Positions 46,492 through 59,041 of a DNA stretch of 64,000 nucleotides are shown piece by piece. Numbering within the stretch: the stretch's first letter is position 1; the number at the start of each line of letters is the position of its first letter. The DNA is from Pelobates cultripes (taxonomy: Eukaryota > Chordata > Amphibia > Anura > Pelobatidae), in contig OW240916.1 of NCBI GenBank assembly GCA_933207985.1, positions 297,884,197-297,948,196 on the forward strand. The letters are read 5' to 3'. The translations under genes were made by a program, and so were the position numbers. The notes below the pieces were generated by a model. The model ran no database searches, was not told the origin of the DNA, and saw only the letters and a list, made by a program, of their open reading frames with translations.

Positions 46492-49400
46492 ACCCCCTCA
46501 CTGGGGGGCCAAAACATGTAACTAATAACCCCCTCACTGGGGGCCCTAAATATACCTCATAACCCCCTCACTGGGGGACCAAAACATGTAACTAATAACC
46601 CCTCACTGGGGGACCCTAAATATACCTCATAACCCCCTCACTGGGGGACCAAAACATGTAACTAATAACCCCTCACTGGGGGACCCTAAATATACCTCAT
46701 AACCCCCTCACTGGGGGACCCTAAATATACCTCATAACCCCCTCACTGGGGGACACTAAATATACCTCATAACCCCCTCACTGGGGGCCCTAAATATACC
46801 TCATAACCCCCTCACTGGGGGCCCTAAATATACCTCATAACCCCCTCACTGGGGGACCAAAACATGTAACTAATAACCCCCTAACTGGGGGGCCCTAAAT
46901 ATACCTCATAACCCCTCACTGGGGGCCCTAAATGTACCTCATAACCCCCTCACTGGGGGACCCTAAATATACCTCATAACCCCCTCACTGGGGGACACCT
47001 AAATATACCTCATAACCCCCTCACTGGGGGGCCCTAAATATACCTCATAACCCCCTCACTGGGGGGCCCTAAATATACCTCATAACCCCCTCACTGGGGG
47101 GCCCTAAATATACCTCATAACCCCCTCACTGGGGGACCCTAAATATACCTCATAACCCCCTCACTGGGGGACCCTAAATATACCTCATAACCCCCTCACT
47201 GGGGGACCCTAAATATACCTCATAACTACCTCATAACCCCCTCACTGGGGGACCAAAACATGTAACTAATAACCCCCTAAATATACCTCATAACCCCCTC
47301 ACTGGGGGACACTAAATATACCTCATAACCCCCTCACTGGGGGACCCTAAATATACCTCATAACCCCTCACTGGGGGACCAAAACATGTAACTAATAACC
47401 CCTTCACTGGGGGGCCCTAAATATACCTCATAACCCCTCACTGGGGGCCCTAAATGTACCTCATAACCCCTCACTGGGGGACCAAAACATGTAACTAATA
47501 ACCCCTCACCGGGGGACCAAAACATGTAACTAATAACCCCCTCACTGGGGGGCCTTAAATATACCTCATAACCCCTCACTGGGGGCCCTAAATGTACCTC
47601 ATAACACCCTCACTGGAGCCTAACTCCACATATACTGTAACTAGCAAGTATAACGGGGGCCCCAAAACATACCTCACTAACCACTGCTGGGGGCCTAAAT
47701 ATACCTCATAACCCCTCACTGTGGGCCCAAAAATATACCTCATAACCCCCCTCACTGGGGGCCTAAATATACCTCACCACAACCCCTCGCAGGGACCAAA
47801 ACATGTAACTTCAGCAACACTCACCCGAGACCAAAACAATGGCAACTAATAACCCCTGCTGGGGGCCCTAAATACCTCATAACCTTGCCCACTGGGGGCC
47901 TAAATGTACCTCACCAACCCCCCCCTCACTGGGCCAGCTCACATATACTGTAACTAATAATCCCCTCACTGGGGGCCCAAAACATACCTCATAACCCACT
48001 CACTGGGGGGCCCTAAATATACCTCATAACCCCTCACTGGGGGCCCAAAACATACCTCATAACCCCCTCACTGGGGGGCCCTAAATATACCTCATAACCC
48101 CTCACTGGGGGCTCTAAATATACCTCATAACCCTTCACTGGGGGGCCCTAAATATACCTCATAACCCCCTCACTGGGGGGCCCTAAATATACCTCATAAC
48201 CCCCTCACTGGGGGGCCCTAAATATACCTCATAACCCCTCACTGGGGGCCCAACACATACCTCATAACCCCCTCACTGGGGGCCCTACATATACCTCATA
48301 ACCCCTCACTGGGGGACACTAAATATACCTCATAACCCCTCACTGGGAGGCCCTAAATATACCTCATAACCCCCTCACTGGGGGGCCCTAAATATACCTC
48401 ATAACCCCCTCACTGGGGGACACTAAATATACCTCATAACCCCCTCACTGGGGGACACTAAATATACCTCATAACCCCTCACTGGGAGGCCCTAAATATA
48501 CCTCATAACCCCCTCACTGGGGGGCCCTAAATATACCTCATAACCCCCTCACTGGGGGACACTAAATATACCTCATAACCCCCTCACTGGGGGACCCTAA
48601 ATATACCTCATAACCCCTCACTGGGGGACCAAAACATGTAACTAATAACCCCTCACTGGGGGACCAAAACATGTAACTAATAACCCCTTCACTGGGGGGC
48701 CCTAAATATACCTCATAACCCCTCACTGGGGGCCCTAAATGTACCTCATAACCCCTCACTGGGGGACCAAAACATGTAACTAATAACCCCTCACCGGGGG
48801 ACCAAAACATGTAACTAATAACCCCCTCACTGGGGGGCCTTAAATATACCTCATAACCCCTCACTGGGGGCCCTAAATGTACCTCATAACCCCCTCACTG
48901 NNNNNNNNNNNNNNNNNNNNNNNNNNNNNNNNNNNNNNNNNNNNNNNNNNNNNNNNNNNNNNNNNNNNNNNNNNNNNNNNNNNNNNNNNNNNNNNNNNNN
49001 AATATACCTCATAACCCCCTCACTGGGGGGCCCTAAATATACCTCATAACCCCTCACTGGGGGCCCAACACATACCTCATAACCCCCTCACTGGGGGACA
49101 CTAAATATACCTCATAACCCCTCACTGGGGGGCCCTAAATATACCTCATAACCCCTCACTGGGGGACCAAAACATGTAACTAATAACCCCTCACTGGGGG
49201 GCCCTAAATATACCTCATAACCCCTCACTGGGGGGCCCTAAATATACCTCATAACCCCCTCACTGGGGGACCCTAAATATACCTCATAACCCCGAACTGG
49301 GGGGCCCTAAATATACCTCATAACCCCTCACTGGGGGGCCCTAAATATACCTCATAACCCCTCACTGGGGGACCAAAACATGTAACTAATAATCCCCTCA

Positions 49401-49580
49401 CTGGGGGGCCCTAAATATACCTCATAACCCCCTCACTGGGGGGCCCTAAATATACCTCATAACCCCCTCACTGGGGGACCCTAAATATACCTCATAACCC
49501 CTCACTGGGGGGCCCTAAATATACCTAATAACCCCTCACTGGGGGGCCCTAAATATACCTCATAACCCCCTCACTGGGGG
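46492..49580. repeat. Satellite array, family A (34-36 bp monomers)
   Basis: Tandem monomers of about 35 bases with the core ATAACCCCCTCACTGGGGG followed by either ACCCTAAATATACCTC or ACCAAAACATGTAACTA. Sub-variants are interspersed. Each core contains the inverted repeat CCCCC-TCACT-GGGGG. Minus-strand open frames through the array (GYEVYLGPPSEGV-type peptides) are artefacts of a monomer length near a multiple of three. The stretch 47625-47945 is unusually degraded. The array includes a 100-N gap. Confidence 0.95.
48901..49000. other. Assembly gap (100 N)
   Basis: Exactly 100 N inside the satellite, the usual placeholder for a gap of unknown size. The true array length is therefore unknown. 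Confidence 0.99.
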
Positions 49581-52240
49581 GGCTAATACATATACTGTAA
49601 CTAATAACCCCTCACTGAGGGGCTAATACATATACTGTAACTAATAACCCCCTCACTGGGGGGGCTAACACATATACTGTAACTAATAACCCCCTCACTG
49701 GGGGGCTAATACATATACTGTAACTCATAACCCCCTCACTGGGGGGAGGGGGGGCTAATACATATACTGTAACTCTTAACCCCCTCACTGGGGGGCTAAT
49801 ACATATACTGTAACTAATAACCCCTTCACTGGGGGGGCTAATACATATACTGTAACTAATAACCCCCTCAATGGGTGGGCTAATACATATACTGTAACTA
49901 ATAACCCCTCTCACTGGGGAGTTAATACATATATTGTAACTCATAACCCCCTCACTGGAGCAGGGGGTGGGGGGCTAATACATATACTGTAACTCATAAC
50001 CCCCTCACTGGGGGGGGCTAATACATATACTGTAACTAATAACCCCCTCACCCCCTCACTGGGGGGGGGGGCTAATACATATACTGTAACTCATAACCCC
50101 CTCACTGGGGGGCTAATACATATACTGTAACTCATAACCCCCTCACTGGGGGGGGGCTAATATATATACTGTAACTAATAACCCCCTTCACTGGGGGGCT
50201 AATACATATACTGTAACTAATAACCCCCTCACCCCCTCACTGGGGGGGCTAATACATATACTGTAACTCATAACCCCCTCACTGGGGGGGCTAATACATA
50301 TACTGTAACTCATAACCCCCTCACTGGGGGGGCTAATACATATACTGTAACTAATAACCCCTCACTGGGGGTATAATACATATACTGTAACTAATAACCC
50401 CCTCACTGGGTGGGCTAATATATATACTGTAACTAATAACCCCCTCCCTGGGTGGGCTAATACATATACTGTAACTCATACCCCCCTCACTGGGGGGCTA
50501 ATACATATACTGTAACTCATAACCCCTCACTGGGGGGGCTAATTCATATACTGTAACTAATAACCCCTTCACTGGGCCAATAAGACATACTGTGGACCCA
50601 CAACCCTCACCGGGGGCTAATACATATACTGTAACTCATAACCCCTCACTGGGGGGGCTAATTCATATACTGTAACTAATAACCCCTTCACTGGGGGGGC
50701 TAATACATATACTGTAACTAATAACCCCCTCACTGGGGGGGCTAATACATATACTGTAACTCATAACCCCTCACTGGGGGGCTAATACATATACTGTAAC
50801 TAATAACCCCTCACTGGGGGGCTAATACATATACTGTAACTAATAACCCCTCACTGGGGGGGCTAATACATATACTGTAACTAATAACCCCTCACTGAGG
50901 GGGGGCTAATACATATACTGTAACTAATAACCCCCTCACTGGGTGGGCTAATACATATACTGTAACTAATAACCCCTCTCACTGGGGGGTTAATACATAT
51001 ACTGTAACTAATAACCCCTTTCACTGAGGGGCTAATACATATACTGTAACTAATAACCCCTCACTGGGGGGGCTAATACATATACTGTAACTAATAACCC
51101 CTCTCACTGGGGGGTTAATACATATACTGTAACTAATAACCCCTCACTGAGGGGCTAATACATATACTGTAACTAATAACCCCTCACTGAGGGGCTAATA
51201 CATATACTGTAACTAATAACCCCCTCACTGGGTGGGCTAATACATATACTGTAACTAATAACCCCCTCACTGGGGGGCGGGGGGGCTAATACATATATTG
51301 TAACTAATAACCCCCTCCCTGGGTGGGCTAATACATATACTGTAACTAATAACCCCTCACTGGGGGGGCTAATACATATACTGTAACTAATAACCCCCTC
51401 ACTGGGTGGGCTAATACATATACTGTAACTAATAACCCCTCTCACTGGGGGTCTAATACATATACTGTAACTAATAACCCCCTCACTGGGGGTCTAATAC
51501 ATATACTGTAACTAATAACCCCCTCACTGGGGGTCTAATACATATACTGTAACTAATAACCCCCTCACTGGGGGTCTAATACATATACTGTAACTAATAA
51601 CCCCCTCACTGGGGGTCTAATACATATACTGTAACTAATAACCCCCTCACTGGGGGTCTAATACATATACTGTAACTAATAACCCCCTCACTGGGGGGCT
51701 AATACATATACTGTAACTTATAACCCCCTCACTGGGTGGGCTAATACATATACTGTAACTAATAACCCCCTCACTGGGGGGGCTAACACATATACTGTAA
51801 CTAATAACCCCCTCACTGGATGGGCTAATACATATACTGTAACTAATAACCCCTCACTGAGGGGCTAATACATATACTGTAACTCATAACCCCTCACTGG
51901 GGGGGCTAATACATATACTGTAACTAATAACCCCCTCACTGGGGGGGGCTAATACATATACTGTAACTCATAACCCCTCACTGGGGGGGCTAATACATAT
52001 ACTGTAACTTATAACCCCTCACTGGGGGGCTAATACATATACTGTAACTATAACCCCTCACTGGGGGGGCTAATACATATACTGTAACTAATAACCCCCT
52101 CACTGGGGGGGCTAATACATATACTGTAACTAATCAACCCCTCACTGGGGGGCTAATACATATACTGTAACTTATAACCCCTCACTGGGGGGCTAATACA
52201 TATACTGTAACTCATAACCCCCTCACTGGGGGGGGGGGGG
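49581..52240. repeat. Satellite array, family B (about 41 bp monomers)
   Basis: The same core, ATAACCCCCTCACTGGGGGG, is here joined to CTAATACATATACTGTAACT, giving monomers of about 41 bases. The switch from family A is abrupt near 49570. The G run after the core varies from about 4 to 12. Minus-strand frames give repeated peptides such as SYSICISPPSEGVI, which are not genes. Confidence 0.95.
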
Positions 52241-52753
52241 TAGTACATATTCCGTATATCCTCGGAACCGGGGTATCTGGGTGAACCACATATCCAAAAT
52301 TCACCCAGATCCGTTCAGTAGTTTGGAAGATACAGTTTAATGCAGATTCTGCAGAACATATACAGGCTATATGAAAAATGATTACTGTATAATGTGTCCC
52401 CTGTTGTATAGTTTAAAACTACTGCACGATGTCTTTGTGCACCAAATACCGGCGAGATGGCACCGTGTAGAAAAGTCCAAACAGTGTCTGTGAGTTAAAA
52501 TGGCCGCCATCCATTGTTCTCACCATGTGCTTCATCCATTGTTCTCACCATGTGCCTCTGATACATGAAATGGTGGCCACCTAGTAACTCCACAGTATGT
52601 CCCCAGATGGTTTTAAAGGGCCAGCAGCAGCATAATAAAATACAATATGCCCAAATCAGTTCCTAGAAGGGCAATACATCCCAGAGCCATAGTCGCAGGG
52701 CAGGAGGTTGGCAAACAGGCCCCTCCAAAAACCAGTGGCGAGGTCACTTTCGC
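52241..52753. other. Non-satellite segment inside the satellite domain
   Basis: About 510 bases unrelated to the monomers interrupt the array, with family B on the left and family A remnants on the right. It holds a short inverted repeat (ATCTGGGTGAA near 52274 and TTCACCCAGAT near 52301) and a direct repeat of CATCCATTGTTCTCACCATG at about 52510 and 52535. I see no coding potential. It is probably an inserted or captured dispersed repeat. Confidence 0.5.
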
Positions 52754-53070
52754 CACAACCCCCTCACTGGGGGACCCTAAATATACCTCATAACCCTCTC
52801 ACTGGGGGGACCCTAAATATACAAAATAACCCCTAACTGGGGGACCATAAATATACCTCATAACCCCTCATTGGGGGGTCAAAACATACTTCACAACCCG
52901 TTACAGAGGGAGCCCAAATATCCCCTCACTGGGGGACCCTACACTAAACCTTGTAAACAATGAAAATGAGCTCCCAAAATATACCTCATAACCCCCTCAC
53001 TGGCGGCTGGGGGGGCAAAACATATAACTCATAACCTCTCACAGGAGGACCCCAAATATACTTTGTAACA
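52754..53070. repeat. Diverged family A satellite remnant
   Basis: Monomers CCCCTCACTGGGGGACC and AAATATACCTCATAAC recur with many substitutions and indels, then fade out near 53070. This is a decaying array edge. Confidence 0.85.
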
Positions 53071-53579
53071 TTAATATTACTTCAAATTATTGCTGATAAA
53101 GGTTGTTCTACAAGCTAATGAATCATAAGGTATACTTCATTTATCGCACATGGGTCCATAACACTCTTTCCAGTGTTAAATTTTCACTCGCCAGGGCAGA
53201 ATTTTCACTTGCCAATGGCTAGTGAAAATTTTTAACGAACATAAATGAAAAAAATGAGAATTAAATGAACAGGTGTAGGGAGATAAGAAAAAGGGACACT
53301 GCAGGTCAACTGACGCAATTTATCTGAACATTAGTTTCACTAAGTTCCAATTTTGGGCAGCTATCTCGAACCCTCTAAATCTATCATGAATGGTGGTCTC
53401 CCTAGTGCAATGTGCCCATGCGCTGAAATTTATTTTTATTCATGAGAAAATCCAAACACCGTAACCAAAACAGTTTATCTCTGTAGTTCTAGTGCTAGTA
53501 GGCTATTGGAATCACAACCATGACATCTTATTTTAGTCTTTATGCTAGGAATTTATTGGCATTCCATCATTGCATCTAT

Positions 53580-53702
53580 TGCACTACAGCTTATTGCAGT
53601 GGTTATGGTGCTAGGAATTTAAGATAATTTTAGTGATTATGGTACTGTGCATTTATTGCAGTGGTTATGGTGCTATGAATTTAAGCTTATTGCAGTGTTT
53701 AG
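53580..53702. repeat. Local repeats of TTATTGCAGTGGTTATGG
   Basis: CTTATTGCAGTGGTTATGGTGCTAGGAATTTA-type units recur about three times with small changes. Related words (CACTACAGTGGTTATGG) occur at 4398. Probably MITE-derived. Confidence 0.5.
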
Positions 53703-55669
53703 GTTATCATCCTAAAAGGTTCAAGACTCTCCAGTTTTTGTCAAACTGCCTCAAAAACCTAACACTACTTTTGATCAGTTTGATATTAAACCGGTGGATA
53801 GCCACTACGGCAACCTGCAGAGCAGAGACTGTGTAGCTTAGACAATTTAAAATGTGGCTTGTTTTTAATCATTTAGCTTGGTTAATGAAAAAAAAAAATA
53901 TTTGTTGTGATTCAGTAATCCGTAAATATTCACATTGTATATAAAAAAAAAAAAAGTAAGAATCTCTGGGTGCACACCACAGTGAAATATTCTCTACACA
54001 CTAAGCACGATGAAATTACCAACTAAAGAATGAGAGCACCATTTTTATTCCTATGTAATTTAAAAGTTTTGTTTAGTCTTCACCTACACGTTCCCCTAGG
54101 ACCCCCACCCTTGTGGAAGTGAGACTTCAGCTGATAGGATCTCATAAGGCCCCTTACTTCCTTTCTTTGTTGTTTGTGGTCACAGCATTGCATGTTTTAC
54201 TTCTGCTATCCCCCAATCAATAGGTTTCACAAATAGATTGTGTGCAAGCCTGCACAAGGAAGAGCAAGCTATGATACACTGCGAACTAGAGGCACCGACA
54301 TGTCCCAATGACTGAACCACTAGAATTAAAATCCAAATGCTGTATTTTAAAAGAAACAGAAATCTAATAGATTGTATTACTTAAACATTAAACTGTGCCC
54401 AATTAAAATCCAAATTGCAAAACTGAAGACATTTTTTTTAGAGGTTAGTGAATTATCTTCTACATGCAGTCTTTATGTACTTTAAACACATTTACTACAT
54501 AACAAATACAAAAATGGAGCTATGGGCAGATATTGCTGTTGTAATAATGTAGGATAAATATAGTATCAACCTAAATCTAGTAAATAAAATGTGTTTCAAG
54601 GTCTGTAGGAACAGCTAAGAAAAAAATTATTGTAGACTTAAACTGCCACCTATGAGCTGTTCATCTCACAAGGCTACAACATTCAATGTGTCAACTTAAT
54701 TTCCTGGAGTATCTTAGTCACTCTTTCAGGGTTATTTACTAAACACTGCATTTTGTCAGAACTGAAGTGGTTCAGAGGCAGGAACACAGGCTTAGAACCA
54801 CAAAGTACCCAGATTCAAATCCTCTTTTGGGCACTTCTGGGGTGACCTTGTCTGGATGTCACAGTGAGAAGCGTGACAGAGCCAAGGTTAGTGTTTGTCA
54901 ATGTTCGGATGGGAACCCCTGAAAGGAGACCGGATGCTGCCCTCAATTCTCTGAAACTGAGACCTCTGCTGTTTTATACTTTATTATTTATGGGTGATTG
55001 TTTATCCCAAATAAAGCTGATGAAGTTTTCCTGCCATCCTTGAAGTCCTGTGTTATATCTACACTATCGGAGCAACAGGAGGGATATTTCACCCCCCCCC
55101 CTCCACAGCTATCGGGGGAGGCACCCTTGGGCGCTATTTCCAACGTTATCTTGTGAGTGCATTTCATTAACGCACATTTATTTTTTAAACTGAATTACAC
55201 TATATATGTTTCTGTTTCCAATTTGTTCTAGATCTTCAGCCGTATCCCAAATATATCTGATTGTTCTGTATTTCGTTGTGTAAAGGTAATTTATTCTGGG
55301 TAATGACCTGGGAGACTGTCATACTTGAATTTTTAAAATAAGTGTTTTTCACTTGTATCAACTATATATACACATTAGGTGTTGGTATAGTTTTTTTTTG
55401 TATCCAACTGAATTTTGTCTGTATGGCCAAAATTTACTGCAGATGCCTCATCTCAACTGGATTGGCAATTCTCATATTTACTAAAGCCAAACCCTGTTGA
55501 AAATAGGTAATCCTTACCAAATCTGCTCACTCCAGCCAGCAGCATTCGGTGTCAGTTTAAAGTCAGTACTTTTCACATTTGAATCCAATATAAAGTATAG
55601 GACCTGGACAGTTACATAATCACCGATTCAAAAGCAATTCGGGAGCTAAAGCATCTAGTAGGTCCAAAC
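53703..55669. other. Intergenic DNA, no gene seen
   Basis: Lies upstream of ssbp2. 54750-55150 has a retroelement-like look: a GATTCAAATCC word near 54813, AATAAAG near 55010, and a C-rich stretch at 55090. Termini and coding sequence are absent, so I make no call. Confidence 0.45.
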
Positions 55670-55928
55670 GCAGCAGAGCCAAACAATGCTATGGCCAATC
55701 AGCATCTCCTCATTGATAATGCACCCCATGTGCAGCACTGCCTCAGGAAACTAATTCAGTAGCCATCCGAGGAGTGGCCACTGGAGGTGTCCCTAGGCTT
55801 TAATGTAAACACTGCCTTTTCTCTGAAAAGTCAGTGTTTACATAAAAAAGCCTACAGGGTACAAGTTATACTCACCATAACAAATACATTAAGCTGTAGT
55901 TGTTCTGGTGACTATAGTGTCCCTTTAA
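55670..55928 (-). mobile_element. 3' part of a T2-type MITE
   Basis: It ends GTTCTGGTGACTATAGTGTCCCTTTAA like 10890-11061, and shares TGTAAACACTGCCT and GGAGGTGTCC blocks with it. The left end is unclear. Confidence 0.6.
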
Positions 55929-56249
55929 TAGTTTATTAAATATGCCCCCAACTGCAGTATGGTGGGACAGGATATAAGGGAGGTAATAAACCCCCCTAAT
56001 CTTAAATGGGGCCAGAGGCTATTTTTTCTTGACTATAGTTGCTATCTAGAAAGCACTAGCCTAGACATAAATACTGTGAGTAATGTCTGGATCATGCAGT
56101 CCGGTACAGGGCTATGTGAACTTTAGTCAATAACCCTTGTGGAAATTTTAAGGTTGAGTTGATACTATACTCTCATCCGGTCTCTATTGCTTCAACAAAC
56201 CATTGACAACTAACTTCTTTAGGAAAGTTTATAATTTAAACTGTAAACA

Positions 56250-56545
56250 GCTATTCCTCCCCAAACCTTAGTAACCCACCTTGCTTCCTCTCCTCTTCCT
56301 CCTACTGTCATCTAACAAACTAAGCCATTGTTCTAAACTATTCTACCAACCTACTTTTCCCATGCATGGAACACATCCTACCTTTACCTCTCATGTCACT
56401 CTACCCCACTTCCTCTAGAATGTAAGCTTGTTTTTACAGGGCCCTCAATGCCCTCTGTTCCTGTGCGTCCAACTCGTCTTGTTGCACATACTTATCTGTT
56501 AGTCCACCAGAATTTATTGACACTTTATAATTAATAATAATACAG
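56250..56545 (+). mobile_element. SINE-like dispersed repeat, plus orientation
   Basis: GAATGTAAGCTTG, CAGGGCCCTCAATGCC, CTCTGTTCCTGTGCGTCC and TTAGTCCACC follow the order of the 15.6-kb copy. The tail is worn and ends in (AATAAT)n. Confidence 0.7.
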
Positions 56546-57129
56546 TATTTAAGATGATAGCGTTATGCTGGAGCACAGAATTTTTGCCGCAATGATAATG
56601 TAAAGCATATATCATAGAATTGTTACATTCTAACTCATTACTTCCCTGTTCTAGAACAAGCTGTTTTAAAAGATCACTATAAGTATCATCAAAGCTGTCA
56701 ATCAGGCAGCTGGAACTCTCTGTTCTAGTAGCTAAATACCAATTTTTTCCATGTTGTGTGTGCGTGGCGTGCTGAGTTATCTCAGGAGAGAGAGTCTGGA
56801 ATCGCATATGTGCAGACTGAGGCTCTGCTGATCACTGCATATAGTCCGATTCACAAAAGTATAGCTGATATAAACATACAGAGCAGGCAAGGCCAATCTT
56901 TGGGGTATGTACAGAACATCATAGCAACAGGGGCACAGTGTAGCTGTCACAGACTCGTGCAGATCAGAGGTGCCAGACTCCCTCTCCACTTGTGTCCACA
57001 GTCTCTAGTCCCAGAATTAAAACCTTTTATTTTCTTTAACTACCTTGGAAGGCAGTGCAGTATGGCAGTAAGAGCCCTCCTGACACTAAGGATTATCTGT
57101 CAGGATTTTTCTCTCTAAAGCCGAGTTCT

Positions 57130-57510
57130 GTGTGTGCACCAATAGAGAGACACAAGGAGGAACATAGACACAAAGAGATACATGGAGGACACATGGGGGA
57201 CTTAAACACAAGGGGGGACATGGTCAAGGCTGCAAGGGGAACATGACCACAATGAAGGACGTGGAAACATCGACACATCGACAGGGCTACAAGGGGAGGA
57301 CATGAACAGGTGGGGGAACATGGACACATGGTGGGACTAAAGAAACTAGGAGAGGCATGGTGGTGTGGACACAAAAAGGAACATTAATGCAAAAGGTGGG
57401 GATAAGGACACAAGGAGGACATGGGGACATGTACACAATAGGAGGACATGGGCACATAGGGGGGCATGGACACATAGAGAGTACATGGGGACATAGAGAC
57501 AAACTGGGAG
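57130..57510. repeat. Degenerate purine-rich GGACACA/GGACATGG repeat
   Basis: Loose tandem repeats of GGACACA, GGGGACATGG and AAGGAGGACAT. Minus-strand frames rich in Cys, Pro, His and Met are artefacts. Confidence 0.75.
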
Positions 57511-57654
57511 CGTCATTTGCACCTACATACGCAGGATAATGACATTCCATTTTCCTATTTTGCTTTGTGTGTGTGTGTGTCTGATTACCTGTTTGTCTGT
57601 CTGGAATTATGTGTAAATGTATGTATAAGTGCATGGTAATGTGTAGCGTTATAA

Positions 57655-58215
57655 TTTGGTATCTTTAAATATGACGATGCCAAATTAGGGAGCTATCTAC
57701 TAAGCAGCTGAAAGATCGAAATTAAGAAAAGTCCTTTCTATAGTTGTGATCTTTTAGCTGCTTAGTAGATAAATCCCTAAATTGATACCCTTATGTATTA
57801 TTGAAATAATTTAGTATACCAAATTAGGTACCTGTTTAGCAGATAGTTCCCTTATTTAGTATCTTTAAATATGGCAATCCCACATAAGGATACAAAATTA
57901 GGGAGCTATCCACTAAACAGCTGACAAATCAAAATGAAGAAAATGTCTTTCAACTGTTTAGTAGACAACTCTCTAAATTGGTACCCTTATGTGGGACTTC
58001 CATATTTAAGGATACCAAATTAGAGCACAATTCAGTAACACCATCCTTTATTTGGCATCCCTAAATATAGGAATCCGACATGAGGAAAGCAAATTAGGAA
58101 GCTATCTAATAAACAACTGAAAGATATTTTGATGTTTTAGCTGTTTAGTAAATAGCTCCCTAATTTGGTATCCTCGTGTATGGCAATCCCACATAGGAAT
58201 ACCAAATTAGGCAGC
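57655..58215. repeat. Three consecutive foldback units
   Basis: Three inverted repeats of 140-190 bases stand head to tail (about 57655-57790, 57840-58020 and 58040-58205). Each has arms reading ACCAAATTAGGGAGCTATCT and AGCTGTTTAGTAGATAACTC around a short A-rich loop with AAGATC/GATCTTTT. The outer arms carry TATCTTTAAATATGGCAATC. No target duplication is clear. Confidence 0.75.
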
Positions 58216-59041
58216 CATCTGCTATTATTATAATTATTTTCAGCTATTTAGAGGGCAATCTAAAGCCAGCCTTGAGAACAAATACACTAATCCAAAGTAA
58301 TAAGAGGAATTAGTGGGGGATAAACTACTTATCCCATTAATATTGCTGGAGAGAAATTTATTGGATAATATCAGGCCCCACAAACCAGAATGCGATGCTG
58401 CAGACTGGAGGGTCTCATCTTTGTGACATAGGGGTTTGCCTGCCTACACTCACTAAACAGAGCATCTACAGAGAACTTTACAAAAAAGTTTTGCGTTTAA
58501 TATTTTTTTTTATGTATTAAAAATAGGGGGTCATGATCCCCCCATAGTTTTCCATTTACTCCATGTTCTTCTTTTACTATGGAAACTGAGCAATGTATTA
58601 TAATATCACAGTAAGAACTAGACTTATTCACAGCGAGAAAATGAACACAATTCTGGCAGGCCGACAAATAATGGATTTCTGTACCAAAAACTGATTGAGG
58701 AAATTAATCAGATGATCCAAAACTGCTCAGCAATGGGCCAATCAGTGTAAATACTATGTATATATTTTGCAGGACACTAATAAGAGCATTTTCTCGCCAA
58801 TTTGGTTCACAGGTCAAGTGAGGAAAATTAACCAACAGAGGGTAAAATAGGAGTGACTGTCCCCAACCCATCAATTATCTCTTTTTGTTTGTTCATTGGG
58901 CAGAATTCAGAATCATGAATCAAAATGAACTTGCTTGGCCATTGCCTGTTTCGGTTGTTTTGTTACTCAGCTACATTTTGATCACCCAATCAGCCCAAAT
59001 TTGGACAAATTGCTTTTCGGACCAAAACAAGTTTCCAAACC
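58216..59041. other. Intergenic DNA, no gene seen
   Basis: AT-rich and without recognisable elements up to the left end of the deleted Tc1-like transposon. Confidence 0.5.

Noticed and set aside
47358..51445. Minus-strand frames of repeated GYEVYLGPPSEGV or SYSICISPPSEGVI peptides
   Set aside because: They translate satellite monomers whose length is near a multiple of three; the periodicity explains them.
54740..55090. Possible tRNA-derived SINE or solo LTR (GATTCAAATCC box, AATAAAG)
   Set aside because: The promoter-like words are isolated, and I found neither an A box at proper spacing nor paired termini.
56514..57118. Frames of 97 and 120 codons near 56.5-57.1 kb
   Set aside because: No motif, no splice context, and they overlap on opposite strands at the edge of a SINE-like copy.
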